Virus record (IMG/VR): IMGVR_UViG_3300046454_000268
Location: 1-23,433 of that record
Origin: a virus
DNA length: 23,433 nucleotides
Reading direction: 5' to 3' (one strand)
The notes beneath the pieces were generated by a model. It did no database searches. It was not told the origin of the DNA and worked only from the letters and a program-made list of their open reading frames with translations. How positions within the stretch are numbered: position 1 is the first letter of the stretch; each line of letters opens with the position of its first letter. Made by a program: the position numbers and the translations under genes. Shown in pieces: positions 14,630 to 22,517 of the stretch.

Positions 14630-14815
14630 TTATTTTCCTTTTCCAACGTATGTGGCTTCATTGATCGCGGCCTTGTCGCCGCCGAAATTACGCACCGTCG
14701 CCTCGTTATCCTTCTTCTTCACGGGATCAGATTCAGGATTGACGACGTATTTCTGCAAACCCTTGATGAACTTTCCGCCCTGACCGGTGCGGTACGGATC
14801 ATATGGAAATGCCAT
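14630..14815 (-). CDS. Small basic hypothetical protein, 61 aa
   Basis: This 61-residue protein starts MAFPYDPYRTGQGGKF and is rich in Lys, Gly and Asn, with no membrane segment. The ATG at 14815 directly follows the portal stop. Its tight spacing with neighbours on both sides supports a real gene. I do not recognise a family; a small structural or connector-associated role is possible but unsupported. Confidence 0.65.
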   Translation of the reverse strand: MAFPYDPYRTGQGGKFIKGLQKYVVNPESDPVKKKDNEATVRNFGGDKAAINEATYVGKGK

Positions 14816-17188
14816 TTATTTCTTCCCTTTTGGCTTTGCCTTCGGCTTCGCTGCGGCGGGCTGCGGAGGGTTCAGGGCTTCGTGGATGTTCAATGCCGTC
14901 TCATGCGCTTGCGCTTCTGCCTCAGTCGCGTGCTGGGCTAAACCTAATTGATGCTCTCTATCCGCGGTCTGAGCAGCAAGACCATGCGTGTCCTTGTGCT
15001 TCATGATCTCGATTGCATGCTCTCGATCGGTCTGTTGTGCAGCCACACCCTGCTTGACCAGTTCAAGTCCCTGCTTGTGGTGGTCTAATTCCTGCGCCCT
15101 TGCATCGAGGTGAAGCTTGGCTTGGGTGGCGATGTTATCACGCCTCTCGGCCGATGCGATCTTGTCCTGATCGGCATTGTGGATGATCAGTTCCTTGGTG
15201 ATGTCTGCTTCCTTGATCTTTTCCTGCGAGGCCAGTTCTGCCTGTTTGAGCGTATTGCCCTGTGCATTGTCTTGCTGGTCCATCTGCATCTTGCCAGCCT
15301 TGAGATTGATATCCTGCACTTTTGCCTGTGCCGTGATCATCGCGGCTTGGCCCTTCAGGTCAGGTGGTCCTTGCTGTCCTTGCGGCTGCACAACAAGTCC
15401 GGCCGGATCAACCTTCATCGCAGCCAAGGCACGTTTCAATATCTCGTCAGGATCAAGGCGGGATGCAAACTGAGGCATGCCGCTCAATTGCACGAGGCCA
15501 AGGGCGATCGCCACCCGATGGGTGTGGGACGGGACATTCGGATCGGAAACAGGCACCAATTGAAACTGGTCGAGGGCCGCAACAAGCTTCGTCTCATTCC
15601 AGTAATCAGGCGGCGCTTCCTTGTTGTGAACCCAGAAATCTTCCGGGTTTCTTCTGAATAACTTGATCAGCAGTTCAAACTCTTCAGACTGCGCGGTGTG
15701 CATGCCCTTGTGGGCAGCAGCCATGATCTTGGTGGCTTGCTCGATCTGGGCCAACATTGTTCCAACTGGAATGTTGGCAAGTCCTTCACCGGCCGGGACC
15801 TCCGCGGCGGTGCCAAGGGACTTTGCTTGCTCCGTGATCTTGTCGATAAGGGCGAGCAATCCGGGCGTGACGTCCTTGTATGGCAAGCCAGTGACAATCT
15901 GGCTGATGGGCTGGCCATTGGTCTCGATCGGCTGGAATTCTCCCGGTGCAAGCCTGAATGTTGCCGAGTTCTGCCGTGTTCCAAGCTTGGCGATAAATCC
16001 TGCCGGGAAGTTCGCAAACATCCCGGCATCCAATGCCTCGCGCCATGCGGCCGTGAGGGCTGCAGATGCATTGCCGAGTAGACCCAGCATGCCCGTGCCG
16101 TAGAAACCGGGGCCGGGGACATACGGATACTTGACGAACATCCGCATGCGATCGCAGTTCTCGTCCTCCTCTTCCCAGTCTCGCGTGATGGAAAGAATGA
16201 CCCTCGTGTCCTTGTCCATGGTCACGAGATAAGGAAGGGGAATGCCCTCGTCCTTGAACTTTCCCGGAGCATATTCAGGGATATCGAGTTCGCACTGCGT
16301 CTCCCAGATCGTGTATGGCTGATCCTCTGGCCTGTCTGGCTTTGCGGCCGTGCCTTGGATGCCAGCAACCTTTTCCGTCACTACGTTGGGCATCGGTGTC
16401 GGTTGCGTGAGTTCAACGTCTCGATAGACACCCAATAACTTCATCCGCTTCATCACGGATGGACGCATCGGGATCTGGTGCGTGATGCGGGCGCAGGATG
16501 CAAAGTCCTTGCTCGCATCCGAAACAATCAGGTCCTTTGCATCGATACTCTCCGACACAGGACGCCGACGCATCGGGCATCGATAGACCTTCTTGAAGCC
16601 AGATCCGCCGTAATACGTGCCCCACAACAGCATGTGGGACGTATCTGGATAATATTCCTTTGCCGTAACCGTGAGATAATGGTTGAAGCTGCGCTCGAGT
16701 TGATCGGCTAACTCGTCCTCTAACTTCGTACCCTCGCCATCATCCTTGACCTTGACGGGACCTGATGCTGGCAAGAGTTCAGACTGTGCATTGGCCCATC
16801 CCTTGAGCATGGCCTCGAGCATCAGCGGATTTGTGATCCTGCTCATGCCCTCGACGGAATCATCGACGCCTGATGCAGGAGCCTCTAGCTTGATCCCCAG
16901 CATGCCCAGACCGCGGGCAAGGATCTCAAGATGCTCTTGCCGTGACTTATCGTCTGCCTCGATCGCTGCAAAGAGGTCGTTTGCAATAACGCCTAGCTGG
17001 ATGCCATCGATGTCATCGGCAAGATTTTCAAACCAGCCGTCGTCGTCCTTGTCCTTTGATTGCTTCTTGGCATCAAGACGGACGATCTTGCCGCCATCGT
17101 CCTGATCCTCAATGATCGTACCTGTATCAGGATCGACATGGACCGTGTCGACGTTGTCGTCGATCACTATTTTTATTGGCTCGGCCAT
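14816..17188 (-). CDS. Portal protein
   Basis: This is the dodecameric head-to-tail connector through which DNA is packaged. The 790-residue product has an acidic N-terminus, a portal core with ITNPLMLEAMLKGWANAQ, MLLWGTYYGGSGFKKVY, PYVPGPGFYGTGMLGLLG and EVPAGEGLANIPVGTMLAQIEQ, and a C-terminal coiled coil of about 160 residues rich in Gln, His and Ala, ending in PKAKPKGKK. The core recalls the large P22-like portal group. The start at 17188 makes TAATG with the preceding gene. A longer frame with more upstream codons exists (to 17395) but would overlap two small genes and has an atypical Arg/Gly-rich composition. The long C-terminal helix may form a barrel inside the head, as in P22. Confidence 0.9.
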   Translation of the reverse strand: MAEPIKIVIDDNVDTVHVDPDTGTIIEDQDDGGKIVRLDAKKQSKDKDDDGWFENLADDIDGIQLGVIANDLFAAIEADDKSRQEHLEILARGLGMLGIKLEAPASGVDDSVEGMSRITNPLMLEAMLKGWANAQSELLPASGPVKVKDDGEGTKLEDELADQLERSFNHYLTVTAKEYYPDTSHMLLWGTYYGGSGFKKVYRCPMRRRPVSESIDAKDLIVSDASKDFASCARITHQIPMRPSVMKRMKLLGVYRDVELTQPTPMPNVVTEKVAGIQGTAAKPDRPEDQPYTIWETQCELDIPEYAPGKFKDEGIPLPYLVTMDKDTRVILSITRDWEEEDENCDRMRMFVKYPYVPGPGFYGTGMLGLLGNASAALTAAWREALDAGMFANFPAGFIAKLGTRQNSATFRLAPGEFQPIETNGQPISQIVTGLPYKDVTPGLLALIDKITEQAKSLGTAAEVPAGEGLANIPVGTMLAQIEQATKIMAAAHKGMHTAQSEEFELLIKLFRRNPEDFWVHNKEAPPDYWNETKLVAALDQFQLVPVSDPNVPSHTHRVAIALGLVQLSGMPQFASRLDPDEILKRALAAMKVDPAGLVVQPQGQQGPPDLKGQAAMITAQAKVQDINLKAGKMQMDQQDNAQGNTLKQAELASQEKIKEADITKELIIHNADQDKIASAERRDNIATQAKLHLDARAQELDHHKQGLELVKQGVAAQQTDREHAIEIMKHKDTHGLAAQTADREHQLGLAQHATEAEAQAHETALNIHEALNPPQPAAAKPKAKPKGKK

Positions 17189-17337
17189 TATTCCTTGTCC
17201 CCATCCCGCAGCTTCTCGGTCAAGGCCTGAAGCGCCCATTCGATCTCCTCGATCTTCTGATCGAGATTGCCTATGCGTGACGTCAGGCCATTGGCGCGGT
17301 GCTTTGTGATCTCTTCGAGGATTTCCTGATACGTCAT
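17188..17337 (-). CDS. Small coiled-coil protein, 49 aa
   Basis: The 49-residue product reads as one amphipathic helix (TSRIGNLDQKIEEIEWAL, then QALTEKLRDGDKE), so it is probably an oligomeric coiled coil. It starts with TGATG overlap to the preceding membrane peptide and ends with TAATG overlap to the portal, which supports translation. A portal- or head-associated helper is inferred from position only. Confidence 0.65.
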   Translation of the reverse strand: MTYQEILEEITKHRANGLTSRIGNLDQKIEEIEWALQALTEKLRDGDKE

Positions 17338-17453
17338 CAATCATACCCCCGCTTCTCGCCTTCATTGATCTGCTGGCCACGCATCCACCACGCACCCAGA
17401 CAGAACATGGTAAACAGCAATGGCACCAGCAAGAGCCAGTGGATCTCGATCAT
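17337..17453 (-). CDS. Single-helix membrane peptide, 38 aa
   Basis: The 38-residue product has one hydrophobic segment (WLLLVPLLFTMFCLGAWWM, about residues 6-24) followed by a charged tail (RGQQINEGEKRGYD). It is linked to both neighbours by overlaps (ATGA before, TGATG after). It would insert once in the inner membrane. A spanin or holin role is not excluded, but small membrane peptides of unknown function are common in phage late operons. Confidence 0.65.
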   Translation of the reverse strand: MIEIHWLLLVPLLFTMFCLGAWWMRGQQINEGEKRGYD

Positions 17454-17716
17454 AGCGCCAGCATCTTGCGGGCGCGTCTGGCAGCTTCTCCGAATGTCCA
17501 GTCGCCGCGACTAGCGACTGTATTCCATCGATCGCAGACATCAGGCGATAACTTGTAGTAATTAGTTCCTATGCTCGCTGCATACTGTCCAACCGCACAA
17601 TGAAGGCAGTGCAGGAAATCATATGCCTTCTCCGGTGGCTGCTTCTCAAGCCACTCGACAAATGCAAGATCGGACAGCGGATCGACCTTGGTTTCCCATT
17701 TCGGGTCAAACAGCAT
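17450..17716 (-). CDS. Hypothetical protein, 88 aa
   Basis: This 88-residue soluble protein contains PLSDLAFVEWLEKQPPEKAY, split helices with FLHCLHCAVGQY, and an Arg-rich end (ARRARKMLAL). The ATG has a good ribosome site, GAGGGA seven bases upstream. Helical segments and several His/Cys residues are seen, but they do not form a recognised metal-binding motif. Its stop overlaps the start of the next membrane peptide. No function can be assigned. Confidence 0.75.
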   Translation of the reverse strand: MLFDPKWETKVDPLSDLAFVEWLEKQPPEKAYDFLHCLHCAVGQYAASIGTNYYKLSPDVCDRWNTVASRGDWTFGEAARRARKMLAL

Positions 17717-17727
17717 TTGCTATTCCC

Positions 17728-18021
17728 TCACTGCGTGAGATCCTGCGCCGACTTCACCTTCTCATGACCGGCAAACTCGACACGACTGAGGATTTTGTTC
17801 TGCAGCGACGCACAGCCCATGTAGAGGTCCGCAGCCTGTTTGCCGGAAATCACCGTGGCATATCCGCCCTTCATGCATGCGATGATGCCGATCGATGAGA
17901 TGTTTCCATCGAGTGCCTGTGCAAGCGTCTCCTTGACAACTTCGATGACGGCCAATTGGTCCTGAGACAATTTTGGCTTCATGCCGATGATCTTGGGGCC
18001 GGTGTTATTCATCAATGTCAT
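17728..18021 (-). CDS. Conserved small phage protein, 97 aa
   Basis: The 97-residue protein has a helix LSQDQLAVIEVVKETLAQAL followed by ISSIGIIACMKGGYATVISG and AADLYMGCASLQNKIL, a pattern I recall from small conserved proteins in phages of Proteobacteria. It is soluble and has no known catalytic motif. The start at 18021 follows an AAGG by seven bases. Position between terminase and portal suggests a minor accessory gene of the late operon; function is unknown. Confidence 0.75.
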   Translation of the reverse strand: MTLMNNTGPKIIGMKPKLSQDQLAVIEVVKETLAQALDGNISSIGIIACMKGGYATVISGKQAADLYMGCASLQNKILSRVEFAGHEKVKSAQDLTQ

Positions 18022-18022
18022 T

Positions 18023-18451
18023 TCAATGCCTTATGATCGTATACGGGATGTGGCGGAATCTCCATTCATGATACCAGCGCAGAATATACTTTGCGGCTGA
18101 CATCAGCATCATCAGAGACATCGCAGTGAGGATTAGGCCGCGCATGCTGATATCGCCTCCACCACTCTTAGCCGCGGCGGCAAATGGCAGGATCAGGAAC
18201 ATGACCTGCGACAGGTTGAATACCTCTGACATCGGCGTCCAGAACCAACTGAACTGCTTGCCTTCCTGACATTCACGGATGTGCGTGATGCTGAGAAACC
18301 GTGTGCGCCACAATGGATCGTGATACCAGCGCAGATTAGGATTGGACAGTTCGCCGACTGCCTGTTCTTCCTCATGCTGCTCGATACGGTATGGCGCATT
18401 CGTTTCCTGTTTAACGCGCCAGTGTACGGCAGGGACAATTGGGTCGATCAT
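18023..18451 (-). CDS. Membrane protein, two helices, 142 aa
   Basis: The 142-residue product has a charged N-terminal half (HWRVKQETNAPYRIEQHEEE) and two predicted membrane segments, VMFLILPFAAAA near 83-95 and LILTAMSLMMLMSAAKYIL near 106-124. It then ends in a basic, aromatic tail (RWYHEWRFRHIPYTIIRH). No signal peptide is seen. It could be a holin-like or host-interaction membrane protein, but the two-helix layout alone does not decide. The ATG overlaps the stop of the upstream ORF as ATGA. Confidence 0.7.
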   Translation of the reverse strand: MIDPIVPAVHWRVKQETNAPYRIEQHEEEQAVGELSNPNLRWYHDPLWRTRFLSITHIRECQEGKQFSWFWTPMSEVFNLSQVMFLILPFAAAAKSGGGDISMRGLILTAMSLMMLMSAAKYILRWYHEWRFRHIPYTIIRH

Positions 18452-18570
18452 CTGTCAGGTCCTGATCCCTTGGTGAGCCGACGCTTCGCTATGGCTGGAA
18501 TGAAGGCCTTGGTCTCCCGTTGCCTACTGGGGGGCGGACAGTCGAGAGAAGCGCAACATCGGCTCGCCAA
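18448..18570 (-). CDS. Small ORF or remnant downstream of HNH gene
   Basis: An open frame of about 40 codons, from a TTG at 18570, ends in an ATGA overlap with the next gene. It encodes SRCCASLDCPPPSRQ and ETKAFIPAIAKRRLTKGSG. The C-terminal part looks like genuine protein, and the coupled stop supports translation, but the frame has no ATG and no ribosome site. It begins right where the HNH gene ends, so it may be the 3' half of a gene whose start was displaced by insertion of that element. It could also be a real TTG-initiated peptide with two adjacent Cys plus one later. Confidence 0.4.
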   Translation of the reverse strand: MASRCCASLDCPPPSRQRETKAFIPAIAKRRLTKGSGPDR

Positions 18571-18574
18571 GAAA

Positions 18575-19222
18575 TCAAACTAACAGACCAAATTTATCAC
18601 GAACAAATTCAATTGGGTCATGAGCACCCTTTGATTGATTGCATGGACCACACAGAAGCTGAAGATTTCTCTTGTTATTCCATCCACCACGAACCAACGG
18701 CACTACATGGTCAACGTGATACTTCATAGTCGATTTTGATAATTCTACTCGACAATAAGCGCATTTACCATGCTGCGCCTGATAAATCTCCTCAACGTCC
18801 TGAGATGTAAAAGTGCCGCCATTACGTAGCTTTAAGGCACGCCTTTTATGAACCCTCGCAATATCCCTTGCCGGATCATCCTTGTATCTGGCGCGAGCAA
18901 GTCGGCGCTTTCTTTCTTTAGTCGCTGGCAAAGCATTATTCTGCTTCTGCCATTCCGCCTTCTTCTTCCTAAACAATTTCGATCTGGCTAGGTCCGAATG
19001 TATCTTGGCCACGCACTCTCTAACTGCCTTGTTTCGTTTTTCGCGCTTTGCTGGATTGGCTCGAGATACTCTTGCATAACCAGCATTCAGCGATCTTTCA
19101 CATTCAATGCACAAACCATTTGTTGTTCTGCGCTCGGATATATGCCCGCACTTACATGGTTTGCCGGTAAAATATTTAACCAGCCCAAGTTCTTTCGCCT
19201 TTCCTCGTAGGACTATATTCAT
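18575..19222 (-). CDS. HNH endonuclease, probably a free-standing homing gene
   Basis: The 215-residue protein has an N-terminal zinc site (C23, C25, C38, C41), a long Lys/Arg-rich linker for DNA contact, and a C-terminal HNH nuclease. The nuclease shows CAYC (154-157), YHVDHVVPLVRGG with H169, D171 and H172, and LLCGPCNQSKG (C191, C194). The linker resembles NUMOD-like or AP2-free homing enzymes of phages. It cuts DNA, and may spread itself into related phages lacking it. Its start overlaps the TerL stop (ATGA). Base content and codon use are visibly more AT-rich than in surrounding genes, and the AT-richness extends about 150 bases into the 3' end of terL, which suits horizontal arrival. 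It may alternatively assist packaging, as HNH proteins do in some cos phages. Confidence 0.85.
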   Translation of the reverse strand: MNIVLRGKAKELGLVKYFTGKPCKCGHISERRTTNGLCIECERSLNAGYARVSRANPAKREKRNKAVRECVAKIHSDLARSKLFRKKKAEWQKQNNALPATKERKRRLARARYKDDPARDIARVHKRRALKLRNGGTFTSQDVEEIYQAQHGKCAYCRVELSKSTMKYHVDHVVPLVRGGWNNKRNLQLLCGPCNQSKGAHDPIEFVRDKFGLLV

Positions 19223-20913
19223 ATAGGATATAGGGCTTTTTCCTTTGGCTTTAGTTTAACTCTATCTTCCTCCGCATACAAAGTTTCTTCGTCAGTAGGT
19301 GCGAATCCGTTATCACGTAACCATTTAATTGCTTGGGTAGTGGAATCAGTGAGGTCATCATAACGACCGGTTGGGAATACGCTCATCTCGGTAATGACCA
19401 TATCGCTCCAATCCCTCACCGGAGCATAGACGCCCAAGTTCGCAAACACAGCCTGTACGGCCGTTGCACGCGCAACCTTGTCGCCCTTGACGGGGCAAGC
19501 CTGTGTCGACCAATCCTGCATGCCGTAACGGTTGCGCAATTCCTGTATCGCGCTCAGGCCCGATCCCTTGCCCTCAATGAGAAGCTTGTCGACCTTGAAC
19601 CTCTCGCATGTGTGCTTGATCCATTCGAGCAAGCCCCATGTCGGCTGCGTGCGCCTGATCCACTGAGACTTACTCTCTCCTGTCTCGTATGGCGTTCGCA
19701 CACCTGAGAACTCAAGATGCTTGCGCCATGCATGCACGAGCATCAATCGCCGTTTGCCCTCGATATGAAACACGCCCCAGACGGTGAGGCCTGTCGGGTC
19801 ATTCATCTCGTTCGCAGTGAAAGCTGAATCCACCGAAGCAACGACCAGATCGAAGATCGGGAATTTCCCATCAGCAGCTTCCCAGACCTGCCACCAGTTA
19901 GTCTTAAAAATGCCGCCACCACGCGGGGCCGGTGATTGCTGGTACTGACCGGCCCATGCGTATGGACCGACTTCCTTCTTTGTTTTCTCGATGACCCTGA
20001 CCGGGAACCGTTCGAGCCATGCTGGCGAGCCATCGCATCCATCGAGGTCATCAACGTCAAGGCGCGGATCAATCCATCCGATCTCGGTTTCAAGGGGACG
20101 TCCTGCATCATCTAGCGCGCGGCTGATATCGAATTCCATCGGGATCATGAGATGGCAATACTCAAGGCCCAGCGACAGAATGAGACCAGACACATCATCC
20201 TCATGCACCCTTTGCATGATGATCACGATCGCGCCGCGGTCCATATCGTTAAGACGATTGCTCATCGACTCCCTAAACCAGCGCACGGTCTCGGAGCGAA
20301 CGACGTCAGACTCTGCCTCTTTTACGTTATGAGGATCATCAAGAATAATGCGATCGCCACGCTCGCCAGTACCCACTCCACCCACGGACGAGGCCAGCTT
20401 CCATCCCTTGCGGGTATTAGTGACGAGAGTATCCCCTTTTTTGACGATCTTGACGGCCTTGCCGTATAGATCCCTAAATTCCTTTGATGTGACAAGGTCA
20501 CCAAACCTTCTGTTGTCTCTCTCAGTCAAACTCGCAGAGTACGAGAAGGTTACATAGCGAAGGTGCGATTTACCGCAGCATGCCCATTCCCATGCTGGCC
20601 AGAATACGTCGACCAATAGAGACTTGCAGAAGCCCGGAGGCACATTGATCAGGAGATTGTGGATCTCGCCGTATGTGACAGCCTCGAGATGCTCGCAGAT
20701 GGCCTCCATCGACCAGCCGGGGACAAAGGGCGTCTCAGGCTCGAGGATGTGCCAGAAGTATTTGACGAAGGCATACAGACCGCCAACCCATTTGCCTTCT
20801 TCATCACGATAGCCTCGCTCGCATTGCTCGTCCCGGTGTCTCCTCGCACCGATGTGAGCCAGTAACTCATTCTGCTGGATATAGGCTTTGCGCTGCTGGG
20901 GTGAGAGTTGCAT
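19219..20913 (-). CDS. terL: Terminase large subunit
   Basis: The 564-residue motor protein pumps DNA into the procapsid and cuts it. It has an N-terminal ATPase with a Walker-A-type loop, INVPPGFCKSLLV (89-101, lacking the usual second glycine, as in several phage terminases), and a Walker B, RIILDDPHN (188-196). It also carries a coupling-like IVIIMQRVHEDD motif. The C-terminal RNase H-like nuclease has acidic residues D362 in VASVDSAF, E447 in LLIEGKG and D519/D520/D523 in RYDDLTDS. The order matches the Terminase_6 group. The gene starts after the stop of the upstream protein with a four-base gap. Its last ~50 codons are richer in A and T than the rest, next to the HNH gene. Confidence 0.93.
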   Translation of the reverse strand: MQLSPQQRKAYIQQNELLAHIGARRHRDEQCERGYRDEEGKWVGGLYAFVKYFWHILEPETPFVPGWSMEAICEHLEAVTYGEIHNLLINVPPGFCKSLLVDVFWPAWEWACCGKSHLRYVTFSYSASLTERDNRRFGDLVTSKEFRDLYGKAVKIVKKGDTLVTNTRKGWKLASSVGGVGTGERGDRIILDDPHNVKEAESDVVRSETVRWFRESMSNRLNDMDRGAIVIIMQRVHEDDVSGLILSLGLEYCHLMIPMEFDISRALDDAGRPLETEIGWIDPRLDVDDLDGCDGSPAWLERFPVRVIEKTKKEVGPYAWAGQYQQSPAPRGGGIFKTNWWQVWEAADGKFPIFDLVVASVDSAFTANEMNDPTGLTVWGVFHIEGKRRLMLVHAWRKHLEFSGVRTPYETGESKSQWIRRTQPTWGLLEWIKHTCERFKVDKLLIEGKGSGLSAIQELRNRYGMQDWSTQACPVKGDKVARATAVQAVFANLGVYAPVRDWSDMVITEMSVFPTGRYDDLTDSTTQAIKWLRDNGFAPTDEETLYAEEDRVKLKPKEKALYPI

Positions 20914-20916
20914 GGA

Positions 20917-21333
20917 TCATATCACCTTGATCCCGGCGAAACCATTCCACTGCCAACCCGCATAAACCTTGATCGGACCATGGCAGTAGGACACGAACGG
21001 CAATGGCACAATCAGTTCACCACCATACAGCACGCACCATTGCCAGCCTGTCTCAGGTGGCTGCAGGTCATCGCGCTGGACGCATGTGACAGGCTTGCGG
21101 CCGATCACCTTGTAGTTCCGGTCTTGCACGCCAATGACGTAGGCGCGGAAGTTCTGCAGCGGATTGCGGATCACGGACCATGTGAAACGTCTGCGCCATT
21201 GCGGCCATTCAGGATGATACCAGTTTGCCTGATCAACAGTTTGCTCACTATCATTCTGGACCCACCACAATGGATTGATCTTCTTCTGCCATGGCTTGCG
21301 TGTGCGGCCGGATAGCTCGGTGCGGTCTACCAT
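20917..21333 (-). CDS. Conserved phage protein next to terminase, 138 aa
   Basis: The 138-residue protein is rich in Trp and aromatics and includes KKINPLWWVQND, WYHPEWPQWRRRFTWS and RNPLQNFRAYVIGV, then YKVIGRKPV and GPIKVYAGWQWNGFAGIKVI. It resembles a phage family adjacent to terminase genes (a DUF7338-like family as I recall, unverified). No catalytic motif is visible. Its start lies inside the end of the preceding membrane peptide gene and its stop is four bases from terL. A packaging accessory or membrane-surface role is speculative. Confidence 0.8.
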   Translation of the reverse strand: MVDRTELSGRTRKPWQKKINPLWWVQNDSEQTVDQANWYHPEWPQWRRRFTWSVIRNPLQNFRAYVIGVQDRNYKVIGRKPVTCVQRDDLQPPETGWQWCVLYGGELIVPLPFVSYCHGPIKVYAGWQWNGFAGIKVI

Positions 21334-21449
21334 CCCACGATCGACTGCTGGCTGAACAGATAGCCAAACCAGACCGAACCGAAGCTGAATACCAGCAGGA
21401 ATGAAATCCAGTTCTTGCCGCTGTCGATGTAGTCACGGATGCGGTTCAT
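21327..21449 (-). CDS. Single-helix membrane peptide, 40 aa
   Basis: The 40-residue product has a short polar N-terminus (MNRIRDYIDSGKN) and one hydrophobic segment (WISFLLVFSFGSVWFGYLF). It overlaps the previous gene by 17 bases and the next by 7. It is the second of two membrane peptides in this stretch (the other is at 21621-21755). Function is unknown. Confidence 0.6.
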   Translation of the reverse strand: MNRIRDYIDSGKNWISFLLVFSFGSVWFGYLFSQQSIVGW

Positions 21450-21624
21450 TTGAGGCCATATATCGACTGTAAAGATAGATCACGATGCGTCGTCTGGCAG
21501 CAGCATTGATGCCATTCAGATCACGAATAATGCTACCCAGCAAAGCCATCTCGCGATCATCATATCCATATGGTGAAAGAGCCACCGGATCAGAACCAGA
21601 ATTAATTCCCGTGATTACGGTCAT
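21433..21624 (-). CDS. Hypothetical protein, 63 aa
   Basis: The 63-residue product contains the segment YGYDDREMALLGSIIRDL and then AAARRRIVIYLYSRYM. It reads as two helices, with basic residues in the second. It starts with ATGA overlap to the previous membrane peptide and is followed by the next. The helix with ALLGSIIRDLNGINAAARRRI is similar to short helical proteins in many phages, which have no known role. Confidence 0.65.
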   Translation of the reverse strand: MTVITGINSGSDPVALSPYGYDDREMALLGSIIRDLNGINAAARRRIVIYLYSRYMASNEPHP

Positions 21625-21755
21625 TTTGGTTTTCTGCTGCGTTCAAACTTATCGTTCTGGTAGATGAGAAACCCGAAGAAAAGAATAACAGCAACACCCG
21701 CTATCCAAGATAGAATGGTCTCGATCGCATAAAGCGTGGCAGCAAACTCAACCAT
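21621..21755 (-). CDS. Single-helix membrane peptide, 44 aa
   Basis: The 44-residue product begins MVEFAATLYAIETIL, continues with a hydrophobic segment WIAGVAVILFFGFLIY and ends in a basic tail NDKFERSRKPK. The topology is probably N-out, C-in by the positive-inside rule. It is coupled to both neighbours (TGATG before, ATGA after). The position among packaging genes does not reveal a function. Confidence 0.65.
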   Translation of the reverse strand: MVEFAATLYAIETILSWIAGVAVILFFGFLIYQNDKFERSRKPK

Positions 21756-21958
21756 CAAAAATCCCGCCTGATGTATTGCCTGACTAACTCGCCTTCTTGG
21801 CTTGTGCGGTCCATGCGCTTGAAGATCTCAGCGAGGCGCTCGATCGCGGTCTCGCAACGCTGGATGCGATCGTCCATGCGTCTCCCAGCACATTCTGGGC
21901 ATGGGCACTGACCGAGATTCCCCGGCGCATGCCCAACCGTAAATTGAAGATCGCTCAT
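21755..21958 (-). CDS. Hypothetical helical protein, 67 aa
   Basis: The 67-residue product begins MSDLQFTVGHAPGNLGQCPCPEC and continues as a charged helix (RMDDRIQRCETAIERLAEIF). The close CPCPEC cysteines might bind a metal but do not form a full zinc site. It overlaps the upstream gene as ATGA and the next membrane peptide as TGATG. No family is recognised. Confidence 0.65.
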   Translation of the reverse strand: MSDLQFTVGHAPGNLGQCPCPECAGRRMDDRIQRCETAIERLAEIFKRMDRTSQEGELVRQYIRRDF

Positions 21959-22188
21959 ACCTGTCTATCCGCCATTGGATGCTTGCCGCGCTCGTCGTAG
22001 GAATTAATGTTGACGCGAATAAGCAGACCGCGGCGATCGCATTCGATCGTATATGCCTGTTGGTCACCGACCATGAGTTCCTTCAGACGCTTCCATGAAA
22101 CGAATACGGGGATGCCTTTCTCTCGCGGCCGATTGATAAACTGATCAACACCGCCAATCTCTTCCCATGTTTCACAGTCGATGATCAT
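21955..22188 (-). CDS. Hypothetical protein, 77 aa
   Basis: The 77-residue protein begins MIIDCETWEEIGG and includes FVSWKRLKELMVGDQQAY and a beta-rich C-terminal half (YTIECDRRGLLIRVNINSYDERGKHP). It may be a small beta-rich fold. Its ATG overlaps the stop of the 22185-22517 frame as ATGA, which supports that frame as the true upstream partner. No function can be assigned. Confidence 0.7.
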   Translation of the reverse strand: MIIDCETWEEIGGVDQFINRPREKGIPVFVSWKRLKELMVGDQQAYTIECDRRGLLIRVNINSYDERGKHPMADRQV

Positions 22189-22517
22189 TCTGATCGCTTT
22201 CTTACCCTCTCGACGATGGCTCGATATTCTTCGTGAGGTTTGAACTCTTTCTCCTTCGAAACCAAGTTGCTCGGCTCATCCCTTCCTTCGCCCAAGGCTT
22301 TATCACTGCCAGCGACATTTCCCGAAACTTGGAGATTGGTCTCCCACGCGACCTCGCAGTTGTCGCATTTGAAGGAGACGGACGGACCTTCGCTGATGTA
22401 GATGTGGAAGCTTGAGCCGCCACAACCTTGGCAGATGGCAAGAGCGTATGGTTTGTTTTCGGTCGACAATTGTGAACTCTTCCAACGATCGAATACATCG
22501 CCCCACAATTCGGGCAT
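22185..22517 (-). CDS. Zinc-ribbon protein (overlaps another frame)
   Basis: The 110-residue product carries a four-cysteine zinc ribbon, CxxC (C29, C32) and CxxC (C51, C54), in CQGCGGSSFHIYI and FKCDNCEVAWE. An acidic-basic C-terminal tail follows (EKEFKPHEEYRAIVERVRKR). Third-base choice in the middle is strongly C-rich, as expected for real coding in this genome, and its stop overlaps the next start as ATGA. I therefore rate it the more certain of the two overlapping frames. Such small zinc-ribbon proteins in phages often act in nucleic-acid binding, but no target is evident. Its start has no clear ribosome site. Confidence 0.75.
   Translation of the reverse strand: MPELWGDVFDRWKSSQLSTENKPYALAICQGCGGSSFHIYISEGPSVSFKCDNCEVAWETNLQVSGNVAGSDKALGEGRDEPSNLVSKEKEFKPHEEYRAIVERVRKRSE

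Noticed and set aside
15110-15661. Plus-strand ORF of 183 codons opposite the portal gene
   Set aside because: It is the complement of the portal C-terminal coding region; its composition (Leu/Arg/Cys-rich) is that of a shadow frame.
17189-17395. N-terminal extension of the portal frame upstream of 17188
   Set aside because: It would overlap two small coupled genes, is Arg/Gly-rich and lacks portal features, whereas ATG 17188 forms TAATG with the gene before.
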